The notes beneath the pieces were generated by a model. It did not search any database. It had not been told where the DNA came from and saw nothing but the letters and a program-made list of their open reading frames with translations. Shown here one piece after another: positions 7,481-14,586 of a stretch of DNA of 15,061 bases. Source of the stretch: RBC101 sp052387735 (GTDB lineage: Bacteria > Gemmatimonadota > Gemmatimonadetes > Gemmatimonadales > Gemmatimonadaceae). The first letter of the stretch is position 1; every line of letters starts with the position of its first letter. The stretch spans positions 1 to 15,061 of the forward strand of contig JBQTIW010000084.1 in assembly GCA_052387735.1 (NCBI GenBank), in the 5' to 3' direction. The translations under genes and the position numbers were made by a program.

Positions 7481-8683
7481 ATGCGGATCATCGCCAATAG
7501 TCGCATCGCCCTCCTGCTGGGAGGCCTCGTCGTCTGCGCGGCGATGGTCGCGTCCAGCGCGCCGGCGTTCGCGCAAGCGGACACGACCAGGGAAAAGAAC
7601 AGCAAGAAGAAAGGCGACGACAAGGACAACGCGCCGATGACCGCCGAGGACAGTGCCGCTGCCTTGGCGAAGAAGGAAAAGAATCGGGAGAAGGACGCGC
7701 TCAAGGCGAATTCACGGCCGTTGTTTGCCGTCGCCGAGCCGCTGGAGTTCACCCTCATCGCGAACTACGGTGCGCTCGCCAGAGATCGGGATACGCTGAG
7801 CACAAAGCGGTTCGACGGCACGCTCATCGTCGCCGACTCGTCGGGCGTGGAACGGCGGATCCCGGTGAAGCTGCGCACGCGCGGACACTACAGGCTTCTT
7901 GCACGCAATTGCCGGTTTGTCCCCTTGCGAATCGTGTTCCCCGATTCCGGACTCAAGGGCACGCCGTTCGCCGGGCAGAAAGGGATCAAGCTGGGCACCC
8001 ACTGCCAGAACGGAGACGGCCGATACGATGATTACACCCGCCGCGAGTATCTCGCGTACAAGCTGTTCAACGAAGTCACGGATCGCAGTTTCCGCGCGCG
8101 ACTTGCCCGGGCGACGTACATCGACTCCGCGAGCCACAAGGCGGTCGACACGCGAGTGGCCCTCTTCATCGAGAGCGAGGACGACCTTGCCACGCGCATC
8201 GGTGGCAAGATGCGTGAACTCCGTGGCGCCCTGTTCGACGACGTGCACGCCGAGCAGCTGCTCCTGATGTCCTTGTACCAGTACGCGATCGGCAATACCG
8301 ATTTTTCACTCTACGCGCTGCACAACGTTCGCGTGACGCAGACGCGCGATGGCGTGACGTATCCCCTTGCCTACGACTTCGATTTCTCCGGGCTCGTCAA
8401 CGCGCATTATGCCACGCCGGATCCGCGAATGGGAATCAGGACCGTGCGCGATCGCCGGTTCCGGGGCCCCTGCCGCAGCCTGGCGGAGTATCAGGCCGCG
8501 GCACAGCAATTCGTGGTGAGGAAGGCGGCGATGATGAATGCGATCGCCGCGGTGCCCGGCATGGACAAGGGCGACCGGTCGGCTGCGACCGAGTATCTCG
8601 GCGAGTTCTTCCAGACACTCGAGAACCCGCGGCGCTTCAAGGGCGACATCGTGGACGCCTGCGAGCGGAAGCCAGGAGTTTGA
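7481..8683 (+). CDS. Exported CotH-like protein
   Basis: The 400-residue protein begins with a clear signal peptide (MRIIANSRIALLLGGLVVCA onward), with likely cleavage after AFA at 31. A very charged Lys/Glu/Asp linker spans 34-78. The remaining 320 residues match the CotH pattern: KLRTRGHY (130-137), the ALFIESEDD strand (227-235), GNTD (271-274), HN (281-282) and the acidic DFDF (299-302). In characterised CotH proteins, an atypical protein kinase fold, equivalent acidic residues bind metal and nucleotide. Whether this exported version is a kinase is unknown. The ATG at 7481 follows the DUF4956 stop by 2 nt, with GAGG 10 nt upstream, so the two are surely co-transcribed. The AAG-rich linker lowers local GC but does not suggest transfer. 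Confidence 0.8.
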   Translation: MRIIANSRIALLLGGLVVCAAMVASSAPAFAQADTTREKNSKKKGDDKDNAPMTAEDSAAALAKKEKNREKDALKANSRPLFAVAEPLEFTLIANYGALARDRDTLSTKRFDGTLIVADSSGVERRIPVKLRTRGHYRLLARNCRFVPLRIVFPDSGLKGTPFAGQKGIKLGTHCQNGDGRYDDYTRREYLAYKLFNEVTDRSFRARLARATYIDSASHKAVDTRVALFIESEDDLATRIGGKMRELRGALFDDVHAEQLLLMSLYQYAIGNTDFSLYALHNVRVTQTRDGVTYPLAYDFDFSGLVNAHYATPDPRMGIRTVRDRRFRGPCRSLAEYQAAAQQFVVRKAAMMNAIAAVPGMDKGDRSAATEYLGEFFQTLENPRRFKGDIVDACERKPGV

Positions 8684-8696
8684 GGCCGCGTCAGCC

Positions 8697-8720
8697 GCCC
8701 ACTGCCTACCGCCCACCACC
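8697..8720 (-). repeat. 7-nt tandem repeat across the amidohydrolase stop
   Basis: Read on the minus strand, the units GGTGGGC, GGTAGGC and AGTGGGC follow each other in a 7-nt register. The amidohydrolase stop TAG (8708-8706) lies inside the middle unit. The final GGGR residues of that protein are therefore repeat-encoded. Only 22 nt separate this convergent stop from the CotH stop. Confidence 0.65.
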
Positions 8721-10484
8721 TCTCTCAAACACCACCTTCCCGCCGACGACCGTCAGCACCACGTTCGCATCACGGATCGCCTCAGGGGCGATTCGCGTGA
8801 GGTCCTGATCGATCATGGCGAAGTCGGCCAGTTTTCCTACTTCGAGAATGCCTTTCTCGTTTTCTGCGAAGGAGGCGTACGCGCTCCCTGTCGTGTAGGC
8901 GCGCAGCGCTTCTTCCACCGTGATCTTCTGTTCCGGCACCCACCCGCCGGGCTGCTGCTCGTCGATCGTTCGTCGCGTGACCGCGGCAAAGATGCCGAGC
9001 AATCCTGACGGCGGTGCGACAAACCAATCGGAACCGAAAGCGAGTCGCGCGTTGTGGTCCAGCAGCGAACGAAAGGCATACGTCCGAGACGAGCGATCCG
9101 CACCGATCACCCGGTCGGCCCACCGCCCGTCGTCAATGGCATGATACGGCTGCATGGATGGGATCACGCCGATTTCGGCGAACCGCGCCATGTCGTGGGG
9201 CCCGATGTGCTGGGCGTGCTCGATGCGAAAGCGACGGTCACGCGGTCCATGCTCGCGACTGACGCGTTCGAAGATGCCGAGCTGCGTGGAGATGGCGCGA
9301 TCCCCGATCGCATGAACCAATACGTGCAGGCCGGCGCTGTCGGCGCCTTTCACCCACGCGTATAGGGTCTCGGCAGGGGTGACGAAGAACCCCTTGTCCT
9401 TCGGCGCATCGGTGAACCCGTCGAACATCGCGGCGGTGTGCGCGCCTAGCGATCCGTCGACGAACCCCTTGAGCGCGCCCCAGCCAAGCCAGCCGTCGCC
9501 GCGGCCTTCGGCCGCGACGGTGTCCCGGAGCCGCTCCCATGTGCTCAGCGGAACGGCGGCGTAGATGCGGGTCCGCAACCTCCCCGCCGCGTGAGCGCGC
9601 TTGAAAATGGCCAGATCGTTCCAGCTCCCCATGTGGTGCACGCTCGTCACGCCGTGCGACGCCACATACGCCATCGCCGTATCGAGGGCGCGGTCCTCCA
9701 GCTCCTTCGGCGGGGCGGGACGTACACTCGCCACGAGCCGCTCGGCGTTGTCCTTGAGAATCCCGGTCGGTTCGCCCGACGCATCCTTCCCGATGTCGCC
9801 GCCCGCAACCGCTGGCGTTGCGCGAGTGACGTTCGCCGCCTTGAGCGCCGCCGAGTTGGCGAGGTTCATGTGCCCGTCGAGCCGGTTGATCCAGACCGGA
9901 TTGTCGGGCGTGACCGAGTCAATCCACTGCTTCGTCGGAAGCTCTCCGCCCCAGAGGGTGTGATCCCAGTCGCCGTTGGTGATCCACGCGCCTTTCGGGA
10001 GCGTGCGAGCGAACGAGGCGATGCGCGAGATGAACTCGTCCTTGGTTCTCGCGTCGCGCAACTTCACCGACGACAGACCGAATCCCCCGTCGACGAAGTG
10101 CACGTGCGCGTCGATGAACCCGGGAACGACCATTTGTCCCCGGGCATCGATCACCGTTGCCCTGCCAGCGAGCTTGCGGATTTCGGCACTCGAGCCTAAC
10201 GCAGCGATGCGATCGTCCCGGACCGCGATGGCGTCGACCCACGGCCGCTGCGGGTTCCCCGTCCACACGCGGGCATTCACGACCGCCAGTGTCACGGCGC
10301 CCGCGGTGTCAGTCTTTCCGGTGCCCATGTCGCAGGCGGTAATGAGGATCGCGAGGGAGCTGAGGAAAGAGAATCGAGAATAGAGATTACGTGCGGGGAG
10401 GCCGAACCCGATGGCTTTCCTTACGTGCCTGCCCCCACGCCATGCTCGATACCCGGTCGCCATGCTCCATGGTCTATTCTTCAT
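8706..10484 (-). CDS. Lipid-anchored YtcJ-type amidohydrolase
   Basis: This 592-residue metal-dependent hydrolase belongs to the amidohydrolase superfamily, YtcJ/AepA-like branch (Amidohydrolase_3). Visible marks are the VNARVWTGNP start, PGFIDAHVH metal ligands (H127, H129), KGFVDGSLGAHT (339-350; K339 could be a carboxylated-lysine ligand), HAIGD (H391), IEHAQ (H423), GSDW (D486) and the YTTGSAYASF block (530-539) before the C-terminal beta-sandwich. Residues 38-51 (FSFLSSLAILITAC) form a lipoprotein signal with C51, so it should act in the envelope. The substrate is unknown; relatives cleave amide or imide bonds. The start is uncertain: ATG at 10484, 7 nt after the preceding stop, or ATG at 10463. 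This leader region contains a 10-nt direct repeat (10438-10447, 10458-10467). Frame upstream of 10484 overlaps the preceding gene and is spurious. Confidence 0.88.
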   Translation of the reverse strand: MKNRPWSMATGYRAWRGGRHVRKAIGFGLPARNLYSRFSFLSSLAILITACDMGTGKTDTAGAVTLAVVNARVWTGNPQRPWVDAIAVRDDRIAALGSSAEIRKLAGRATVIDARGQMVVPGFIDAHVHFVDGGFGLSSVKLRDARTKDEFISRIASFARTLPKGAWITNGDWDHTLWGGELPTKQWIDSVTPDNPVWINRLDGHMNLANSAALKAANVTRATPAVAGGDIGKDASGEPTGILKDNAERLVASVRPAPPKELEDRALDTAMAYVASHGVTSVHHMGSWNDLAIFKRAHAAGRLRTRIYAAVPLSTWERLRDTVAAEGRGDGWLGWGALKGFVDGSLGAHTAAMFDGFTDAPKDKGFFVTPAETLYAWVKGADSAGLHVLVHAIGDRAISTQLGIFERVSREHGPRDRRFRIEHAQHIGPHDMARFAEIGVIPSMQPYHAIDDGRWADRVIGADRSSRTYAFRSLLDHNARLAFGSDWFVAPPSGLLGIFAAVTRRTIDEQQPGGWVPEQKITVEEALRAYTTGSAYASFAENEKGILEVGKLADFAMIDQDLTRIAPEAIRDANVVLTVVGGKVVFERGGGR

Positions 10485-10491
10485 GGTCGGC

Positions 10492-10812
10492 CTACCGTCG
10501 TTCCATCGCGTCGCGGATGTCGAGCAGAATCTCGAAATAGAGCTGCTCGCGCCGGTACGCGAAATCCAGGCTCTGCATTTGGCCCTCGTCACCAGTGGCT
10601 TTCGCGCGCTCGAAGGCGTCGCGATACATGTCGTCGAGGTTGGCAAGGACTCGGTCTCGGGGGCGGGACATACGTGTTCTCTCGATGGCTCGGGGAGTCA
10701 GACGGGGCGGCTCATCCTTGGCTTCGGGGCGATCGTCTTTCTCGATCGCACTCAGGAAGTACTTCTTGGCGGCGCCCATGAACAGGCGGCGGGGATTGAG
10801 CGGCTCGGGCAC
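10492..10812 (-). CDS. Small helical protein of unknown function (106 aa)
   Basis: No family is recognised. The protein is highly charged and helix-prone throughout, notably RVLANLDDMYRDAFERAKA and REQLYFEILLDIRDAMERR at the C-terminus, which suggests a helical bundle or short coiled coil. It has no signal peptide, membrane segment or Cys. The first start is a GTG at 10812; an ATG at 10779 would give 95 residues. Neither has a good ribosome site. It ends 7 nt before the ATG chosen for the amidohydrolase on the same strand, so the two are probably co-transcribed, although a cytoplasmic protein and an exported lipoprotein have no obvious shared function. Confidence 0.6.
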   Translation of the reverse strand: MPEPLNPRRLFMGAAKKYFLSAIEKDDRPEAKDEPPRLTPRAIERTRMSRPRDRVLANLDDMYRDAFERAKATGDEGQMQSLDFAYRREQLYFEILLDIRDAMERR

Positions 10813-10830
10813 GGGGGGAATCTAGGCGGT

Positions 10831-10907
10831 GGGCGATAGGCGATAGGAAGGGGAACGACCAGCCGTCAAGCGTGACCCTGCCCGCCATCGGCTATCGCCT
10901 ATCGTCC
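10831..10907. repeat. Repeat with inverted partner copy in divergent spacer
   Basis: The left arm at 10831-10846 contains the 7-nt unit GGCGATA twice. The right arm at 10892-10907 is its reverse complement with one mismatch out of 16, which would be a G-U pair in RNA. The spacer is 45 nt. The element lies in the 332-nt divergent region between the 106-aa gene and htpX. That region otherwise holds the htpX leader hairpin and no gene. Its layout parallels the element at 5784-5863 although the unit sequence differs. Confidence 0.75.
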
Positions 10908-11058
10908 ATCACCCGTCGCCCAATCCACCGCGAGGGAACTTCTCCCCACCCCCGTGTACTTCTCCTCTAGAAAGGGAGTAGCCACGCGAGGAGACTCGCG
11001 CGGCCGGGTCGTCAAGACTGCGCCAGGGCGCACGGTCCGGTCGGGTCCCGGAAGGATT

Positions 11059-11104
11059 CGGCGAGACTTTCGTTTCCCCCACACGGGGAGCGAACGTCTC
11101 GCCG
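11059..11104 (+). promoter_or_regulatory. Long leader hairpin upstream of htpX
   Basis: The arms CGGCGAGAC (11059-11067) and GTCTCGCCG (11096-11104) pair perfectly. After one mismatch TTCG (11069-11072) pairs with CGAA (11091-11094), and a tip of CCCC (11077-11080) and GGGG (11085-11088) closes an ACAC tetraloop. That makes 17 base pairs, ending 27 nt before the htpX ribosome site. Because HtpX is a heat and envelope stress protease in other bacteria, a regulatory or attenuating RNA structure is plausible. An intrinsic terminator (followed by GTTGCGTTTCC after the stem) is the alternative. Confidence 0.6.
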
Positions 11105-11144
11105 TTGCGTTTCCAAGCATTCCAACACTCAAAGGAGTTGCAGG

Positions 11145-11969
11145 GTGAACAACATCAAGGTCTTTGTCCTCATGGCCGGGATGACGGCGCTGTTCGGTCT
11201 CATCGGCCAGGTCGTTGGCGGCTCGAGCGGCGCATTCATTGCGCTCCTCCTCGCGGGCGGCATGAACCTCTTCATGTACTGGAGCTCGAGCAGCATGGTG
11301 CTGCGCGCCTACGGCGCCAAGGTCGTGACTCCCCAGCAGGCGCCCGAGCTCTACCAGATGGTGGACGAACTGCGGCAGCGCGCTGGCCTTCCCATGCCCA
11401 CTGTTGCCGTTGCGCCACACGAGCAGCCGAACGCCTTTGCCACGGGCCGCAACCCTGAGCACTCGGTCGTGTGCGTCACCGACGGCCTGCTGCGGCTTAT
11501 CTCCCGTGACGAGCTCCAAGGGGTTCTCGCCCACGAATTGGCCCATATCAAGAACCGGGACATGCTGCTGCAGACGGTGACCGCCACGATGGCTGGCGCG
11601 ATCAGCAATCTCGCGCACTTTTCGCTGTTCTTCGGCGGGAGCGACGACGACGGCGGTAGCCCGTTAGGCGGCATTCTCATGGCGATCCTCGGTCCGATTG
11701 CCGCCATGTTGATCCAGTTCGCCATCAGCCGTCAGCGCGAGTTCAAGGCCGATGCGGTCGGCGCGCAGATTGCTGGTCGCGCCGACGGCCTGGCCAACGC
11801 CCTGCGCAAGCTCGACGCCTACTCGAAGCGCATCCCCATGCGCGTCTCGCCGGCCGTGGCACCGCTGGCACAGGTCAACCCGCTGGCCGCGTATCGCGGC
11901 GGCATGGCCTCATTGTTCTCCACGCACCCGAGCACTGAGGAGAGAGTGGCGAGGCTCTTGAGCAGGTAG
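11145..11969 (+). CDS. htpX: Membrane zinc metalloprotease HtpX
   Basis: HtpX is an M48-family protease of the inner membrane that degrades misfolded membrane proteins. At 274 residues it is close to the usual length. Two N-terminal membrane segments (about 4-24 and 29-48) precede the zinc motif HELAH (130-134), in context LQGVLAHELAHIKNRD. Two further hydrophobic stretches (about 143-163 and 175-194) come before the third ligand, E199 in QREFKADAVGA. The C-terminal HPSTEERVARL is also typical. The GTG start at 11145 has AAGGAG 7 nt upstream, an excellent ribosome site. The gene stands alone, preceded by the 11059 hairpin and followed by the inverted repeat at 11983. Confidence 0.96.
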   Translation: MNNIKVFVLMAGMTALFGLIGQVVGGSSGAFIALLLAGGMNLFMYWSSSSMVLRAYGAKVVTPQQAPELYQMVDELRQRAGLPMPTVAVAPHEQPNAFATGRNPEHSVVCVTDGLLRLISRDELQGVLAHELAHIKNRDMLLQTVTATMAGAISNLAHFSLFFGGSDDDGGSPLGGILMAILGPIAAMLIQFAISRQREFKADAVGAQIAGRADGLANALRKLDAYSKRIPMRVSPAVAPLAQVNPLAAYRGGMASLFSTHPSTEERVARLLSR

Positions 11970-11974
11970 TGCGT

Positions 11975-12017
11975 AGCGGGTCGGCACTGGTACAAACTGT
12001 ACCAGTGCCAGCGGGTC
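11975..12017. terminator. Perfect 12-bp inverted repeat flanked by 8-bp direct repeats
   Basis: GGCACTGGTACA (11983-11994) and TGTACCAGTGCC (11998-12009) are perfect inverted copies around a 3-nt loop, 14 nt after the htpX stop. The same 8 nt, AGCGGGTC, occur immediately on both sides (11975-11982 and 12010-12017). As htpX and the ferredoxin gene converge here, the stem may end transcription in both directions, although no T-run follows. The flanking direct repeats also resemble a target duplication around a minimal inserted palindrome. Confidence 0.6.
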
Positions 12018-12047
12018 ATGGGTGGCGGCTAGTCGTCGGCATGGGCA

Positions 12048-12065
12048 CCCTACCCACTACCCACT
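12048..12065 (-). repeat. GGGTAGT-type tract across the ferredoxin stop
   Basis: Read on the minus strand the tract has three GGG runs (12062-12060, 12055-12053, 12050-12048) within GTGGGTAGTGGGTAGGG. The ferredoxin stop TAG (12052-12050) and its last residues RVGSG are encoded by it. The unit is the same as at 15031. With only three G-runs it does not meet the four-run G-quadruplex rule by itself. Confidence 0.65.
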
Positions 12066-12424
12066 CTGTAGAACACCGCCTCCTCCACCACACGCCCGGC
12101 CTTGAGATGCTCGAGCACAATGCGTTCGAGCAGGGCCGGGGTGACGCCAGCGTACCAGATTCCGTCCGGATATACCACGACGATCGGTCCCCCTGCGCAC
12201 ACACCGAGGCATGGGGTCTCTCCGCGTTTCGCGCGCCCGGGTCCAAACAGCAGGTCCTCGCGTTCGAGGAGCGAGGCGAGAAGCGCGTAGAGTTCCCGCC
12301 CCCGCCTGTCCGGCGAACAGAATCCTCCGGTGCACACCAGGACGTGCCAACGGTACGGCTCCATGAAGGGTTGGTCGTCGGGTACTCGGTGCACGGGAGG
12401 CAAGCGTTCGTTCGAGGTGGTCAT
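12050..12424 (-). CDS. Thioredoxin-fold [2Fe-2S] ferredoxin
   Basis: This 124-residue protein resembles the thioredoxin-like [2Fe-2S] ferredoxin family, which includes the NuoE C-terminal domain and stand-alone ferredoxins. Four cysteines are placed as expected: C31 and C36 in VCTGGFCSPDRRG, and C72 and C76 in CLGVCAGGPIVVVYPDGIWY. The sequence after the second pair is the typical strand-turn-strand before the C-terminal helix VTPALLERIVLEHL. It is a soluble electron carrier with unknown partners. Its ATG overlaps the stop of the upstream RMD1-like gene as ATGA (12424-12421), which supports this start and indicates translational coupling. An internal ATG for residue 21 is the only alternative. 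The last residues come from a repeat tract. Confidence 0.85.
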   Translation of the reverse strand: MTTSNERLPPVHRVPDDQPFMEPYRWHVLVCTGGFCSPDRRGRELYALLASLLEREDLLFGPGRAKRGETPCLGVCAGGPIVVVYPDGIWYAGVTPALLERIVLEHLKAGRVVEEAVFYRVGSG

Positions 12425-13542
12425 CCCGGCAGGAAGCCGAGAAGGATCTCGGCCACGATCAGCACTACGATCGCCGTCTCCAACGCCTCACCGCGGCGAG
12501 CCTGCGCCAGTCCATTGAGCATCTCGTACGTGTCGCGCAGCAGCGCGAGCTTTCGGTCGACATCGGCGCGCCAGGCACGACCCCGGAAGATGTCCAGGGC
12601 AGCGGAATACACGCGCGCCAGGTAGACGTCGTCCGTCACCTTGAGCGCATTCTCTACCCGTTCCACCAACTCGGTCGAGTCGGTGTAGAGCCGCTGCATC
12701 TCGCCGAGCAGAGCCGAATAGCGACGGGTGAACAGCAACGAGCGCTTGCCGCGTGCCGCTTCGATCCGCGAGCTCACTTTCTGCAGCTCGGCGTCGAGCA
12801 CCGCGTCGTAGTATCGCAATTCGAGGAGCTGGGCATTGGCAAACTCGAGGATGTATTCCACGTCGGTGGGGCCGGATGCGGAATCCACGATCAGTGCGTT
12901 GTCCCACGTGAGAATGGCGAGATCGTCTTCGTAGTACGAAAATTGGTGCGTCAGGAGCTCGCGGCGCGCCGCCTCCGAGAGCGGGCGCGTCTCACCAAGG
13001 AGCAGCGGCGCAACGTCGAGCCGCTGCAGCAAGGCGGGTTGCGTGCTTGGTGCTCCGGCCTCGTCCCGCACCTCATGCAGCCGAAAGACCACGTAGTCCT
13101 CACGCACCGACGCCACTGACTCCCGTTCGATCGCGGCGCGAATGCGTTGACACAGGAGGCGGACGTGGTGGTCGAGAACACGAGGGATCTCGGGATGCGC
13201 ATCGACCGCGCGGCCGAGGGCGGAGAACGCGTCCCACGACAGCAGCGCTGGCGCTTCGATCTTGAGACGGAGCGACACCACTCCGAAGTCAAACACGCGC
13301 GCGGCAACCTCAGCGTCAAGCGCCTGCCCGTCGATGACGATGCGCTCGGAGCCGAGGACCACTCCGATCGGCGGATTCTGGATCTGCAGCGCGGCGGCCT
13401 CACCGCGAATGGGACGCACCCGGTCGGGCGCGCTCGCGGCGAGCAGGTCGAGTGCGCGAGGCAGGGAGATCGAGTACCCCACGTCGTACAACCGATACGC
13501 GACCGCCTTCCCCACGACCATGGGTGACGCGTGAGCGTTCAT
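12421..13542 (-). CDS. RMD1/YagE (DUF155)-like tail-anchored membrane protein
   Basis: The 373-residue protein has a mixed alpha/beta N-terminal part with ARVFDFGVVSLRLKIE (81-96), a second such region FSYYEDDLAILTWDNALIVD (201-220), and a long helical part (about 228-352). It ends in a membrane segment, ALETAIVVLIVAEILLGFLPG. This layout recalls the RMD1/YagE (DUF155) family, whose eukaryotic members sit in organelle membranes; I rate that match as moderate. The frame is open to 13608, but I chose the ATG at 13542 (GGGGA upstream), because residues encoded upstream look unstructured and overlap the divergent promoter region. It overlaps the ferredoxin gene by 4 nt. There are no catalytic motifs, so function is unknown. 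Confidence 0.75.
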   Translation of the reverse strand: MNAHASPMVVGKAVAYRLYDVGYSISLPRALDLLAASAPDRVRPIRGEAAALQIQNPPIGVVLGSERIVIDGQALDAEVAARVFDFGVVSLRLKIEAPALLSWDAFSALGRAVDAHPEIPRVLDHHVRLLCQRIRAAIERESVASVREDYVVFRLHEVRDEAGAPSTQPALLQRLDVAPLLLGETRPLSEAARRELLTHQFSYYEDDLAILTWDNALIVDSASGPTDVEYILEFANAQLLELRYYDAVLDAELQKVSSRIEAARGKRSLLFTRRYSALLGEMQRLYTDSTELVERVENALKVTDDVYLARVYSAALDIFRGRAWRADVDRKLALLRDTYEMLNGLAQARRGEALETAIVVLIVAEILLGFLPG

Positions 13543-13657
13543 GTGCACAATCCCCGCGTTCGGCGCGTCCGGTCGGGAACTGACCCCCCGCAACCCTGAT
13601 ACAGCCACATGACGTGAGGTCGGATGAGATTGGTTTTCTCCCGCGCCGTCGCTGCAG

Positions 13658-13666
13658 TTATCTTAG
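13658..13666 (+). promoter_or_regulatory. Weak candidate -10 element for the rhodanese operon
   Basis: TTATCTTAG lies 29 nt before the rhodanese ATG, which would leave a leader of about 25 nt. T-rich sequence upstream (TTGGTTTTCT from 13630) could hold a -35, but no hexamer has ideal spacing. The call rests mostly on position. Confidence 0.3.
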
Positions 13667-13695
13667 TGACCCCGCACGAACGAACCGAGGTCCCA

Positions 13696-14586
13696 ATGTC
13701 GACTGGTTCCCCCTCCCCCGAGATCGCTGCCAAAGGCTACGTGCATCCCGAAATGCTCGTCCCCACGCAGTGGTTGGCCGAACATCTGAACGACGCGTCG
13801 ATCCGCATCCTCGAAAGTGACGAGGACGTGCTCCTCTACGATGTGGGGCACATTCCGAACGCACAGAAGGTCGACTGGCATATCGACCTCAACGATCGGG
13901 TCCAGCGCGACTACATCGCGCGTGAGGCGTTCGAGAAGCTGCTGCGCTCCAAGGGCATCGACGATTCCACGACCGTCATCTTCTACGGTGACAAGAACAA
14001 CTGGTGGGCGTGCTATGCGTTCTGGGTCTTCCAGCTGTTCGGATTTACCAACGCGAAAGTCCTGGACGGCGGGCGGGTGAAATGGGAGGCCGAAGGCCGA
14101 CCGATGGTGACGGACGTCCCGAAGTTCCCGCCGACGAACTACCAGGCGAAGGAACGCTCCGACGACAAGATCCGCGCCTTCCAGAGTCAGGTGCGCGACC
14201 ACCTGAGCGGGAAGCGGCCGATGGTGGACGTGCGATCGCCGCAGGAGTACTCGGGTGAGCGCACCCACATGCCGGACTATCCGCAGGAAGGTACGCTGCG
14301 GGGCGGCCACATCCCCGGCGCGCGATCGATCCCCTGGGCACGCGCGGCCAACCCCGACGGAAGCTTCAAGACGGCGGCGGAGCTGCGTGCCATCTATGAA
14401 GTCGAGCATGGGCTCAAGGCGGCGGACGACGTCATCGCCTACTGCCGCATCGGCGAGCGATCGTCCCACACCTGGTTCGTGCTCACGTACTTGTTAGGCT
14501 ACCAGCGGGTGCGCAACTACGACGGCAGCTGGACGGAGTGGGGCAACAGCGTCCGCGCGCCGATCACCGTGGGCACCGAGCCATGA
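13696..14586 (+). CDS. Two-domain rhodanese (thiosulfate sulfurtransferase)
   Basis: The 296-residue enzyme transfers the sulfane sulfur of thiosulfate or a similar donor to a thiol acceptor through a persulfide on cysteine. Two rhodanese domains are visible. The N-terminal one (about 16-138) has DVGHIPNAQKVDW and VIFYGDKNNWWA but no Cys at the catalytic site. The C-terminal one (about 160-290) has MVDVRSPQEYSG, LRGGHIPGARSIPWA and the active-site loop YCRIGERSSHTWF with C250. CRIGER is a loop typical of the thiosulfate-type family, including mycobacterial CysA/SseA-like proteins. The ATG at 13696 has GAGG 5 nt upstream; 24 residues of open frame before it are leader DNA. Its stop overlaps the OsmC start as ATGA. 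Confidence 0.93.
   Translation: MSTGSPSPEIAAKGYVHPEMLVPTQWLAEHLNDASIRILESDEDVLLYDVGHIPNAQKVDWHIDLNDRVQRDYIAREAFEKLLRSKGIDDSTTVIFYGDKNNWWACYAFWVFQLFGFTNAKVLDGGRVKWEAEGRPMVTDVPKFPPTNYQAKERSDDKIRAFQSQVRDHLSGKRPMVDVRSPQEYSGERTHMPDYPQEGTLRGGHIPGARSIPWARAANPDGSFKTAAELRAIYEVEHGLKAADDVIAYCRIGERSSHTWFVLTYLLGYQRVRNYDGSWTEWGNSVRAPITVGTEP

Noticed and set aside
10934..10958. GGGAACTT resembling an extracytoplasmic sigma factor -35 upstream of htpX
   Set aside because: No matching -10 at the required spacing; too weak to call a promoter.
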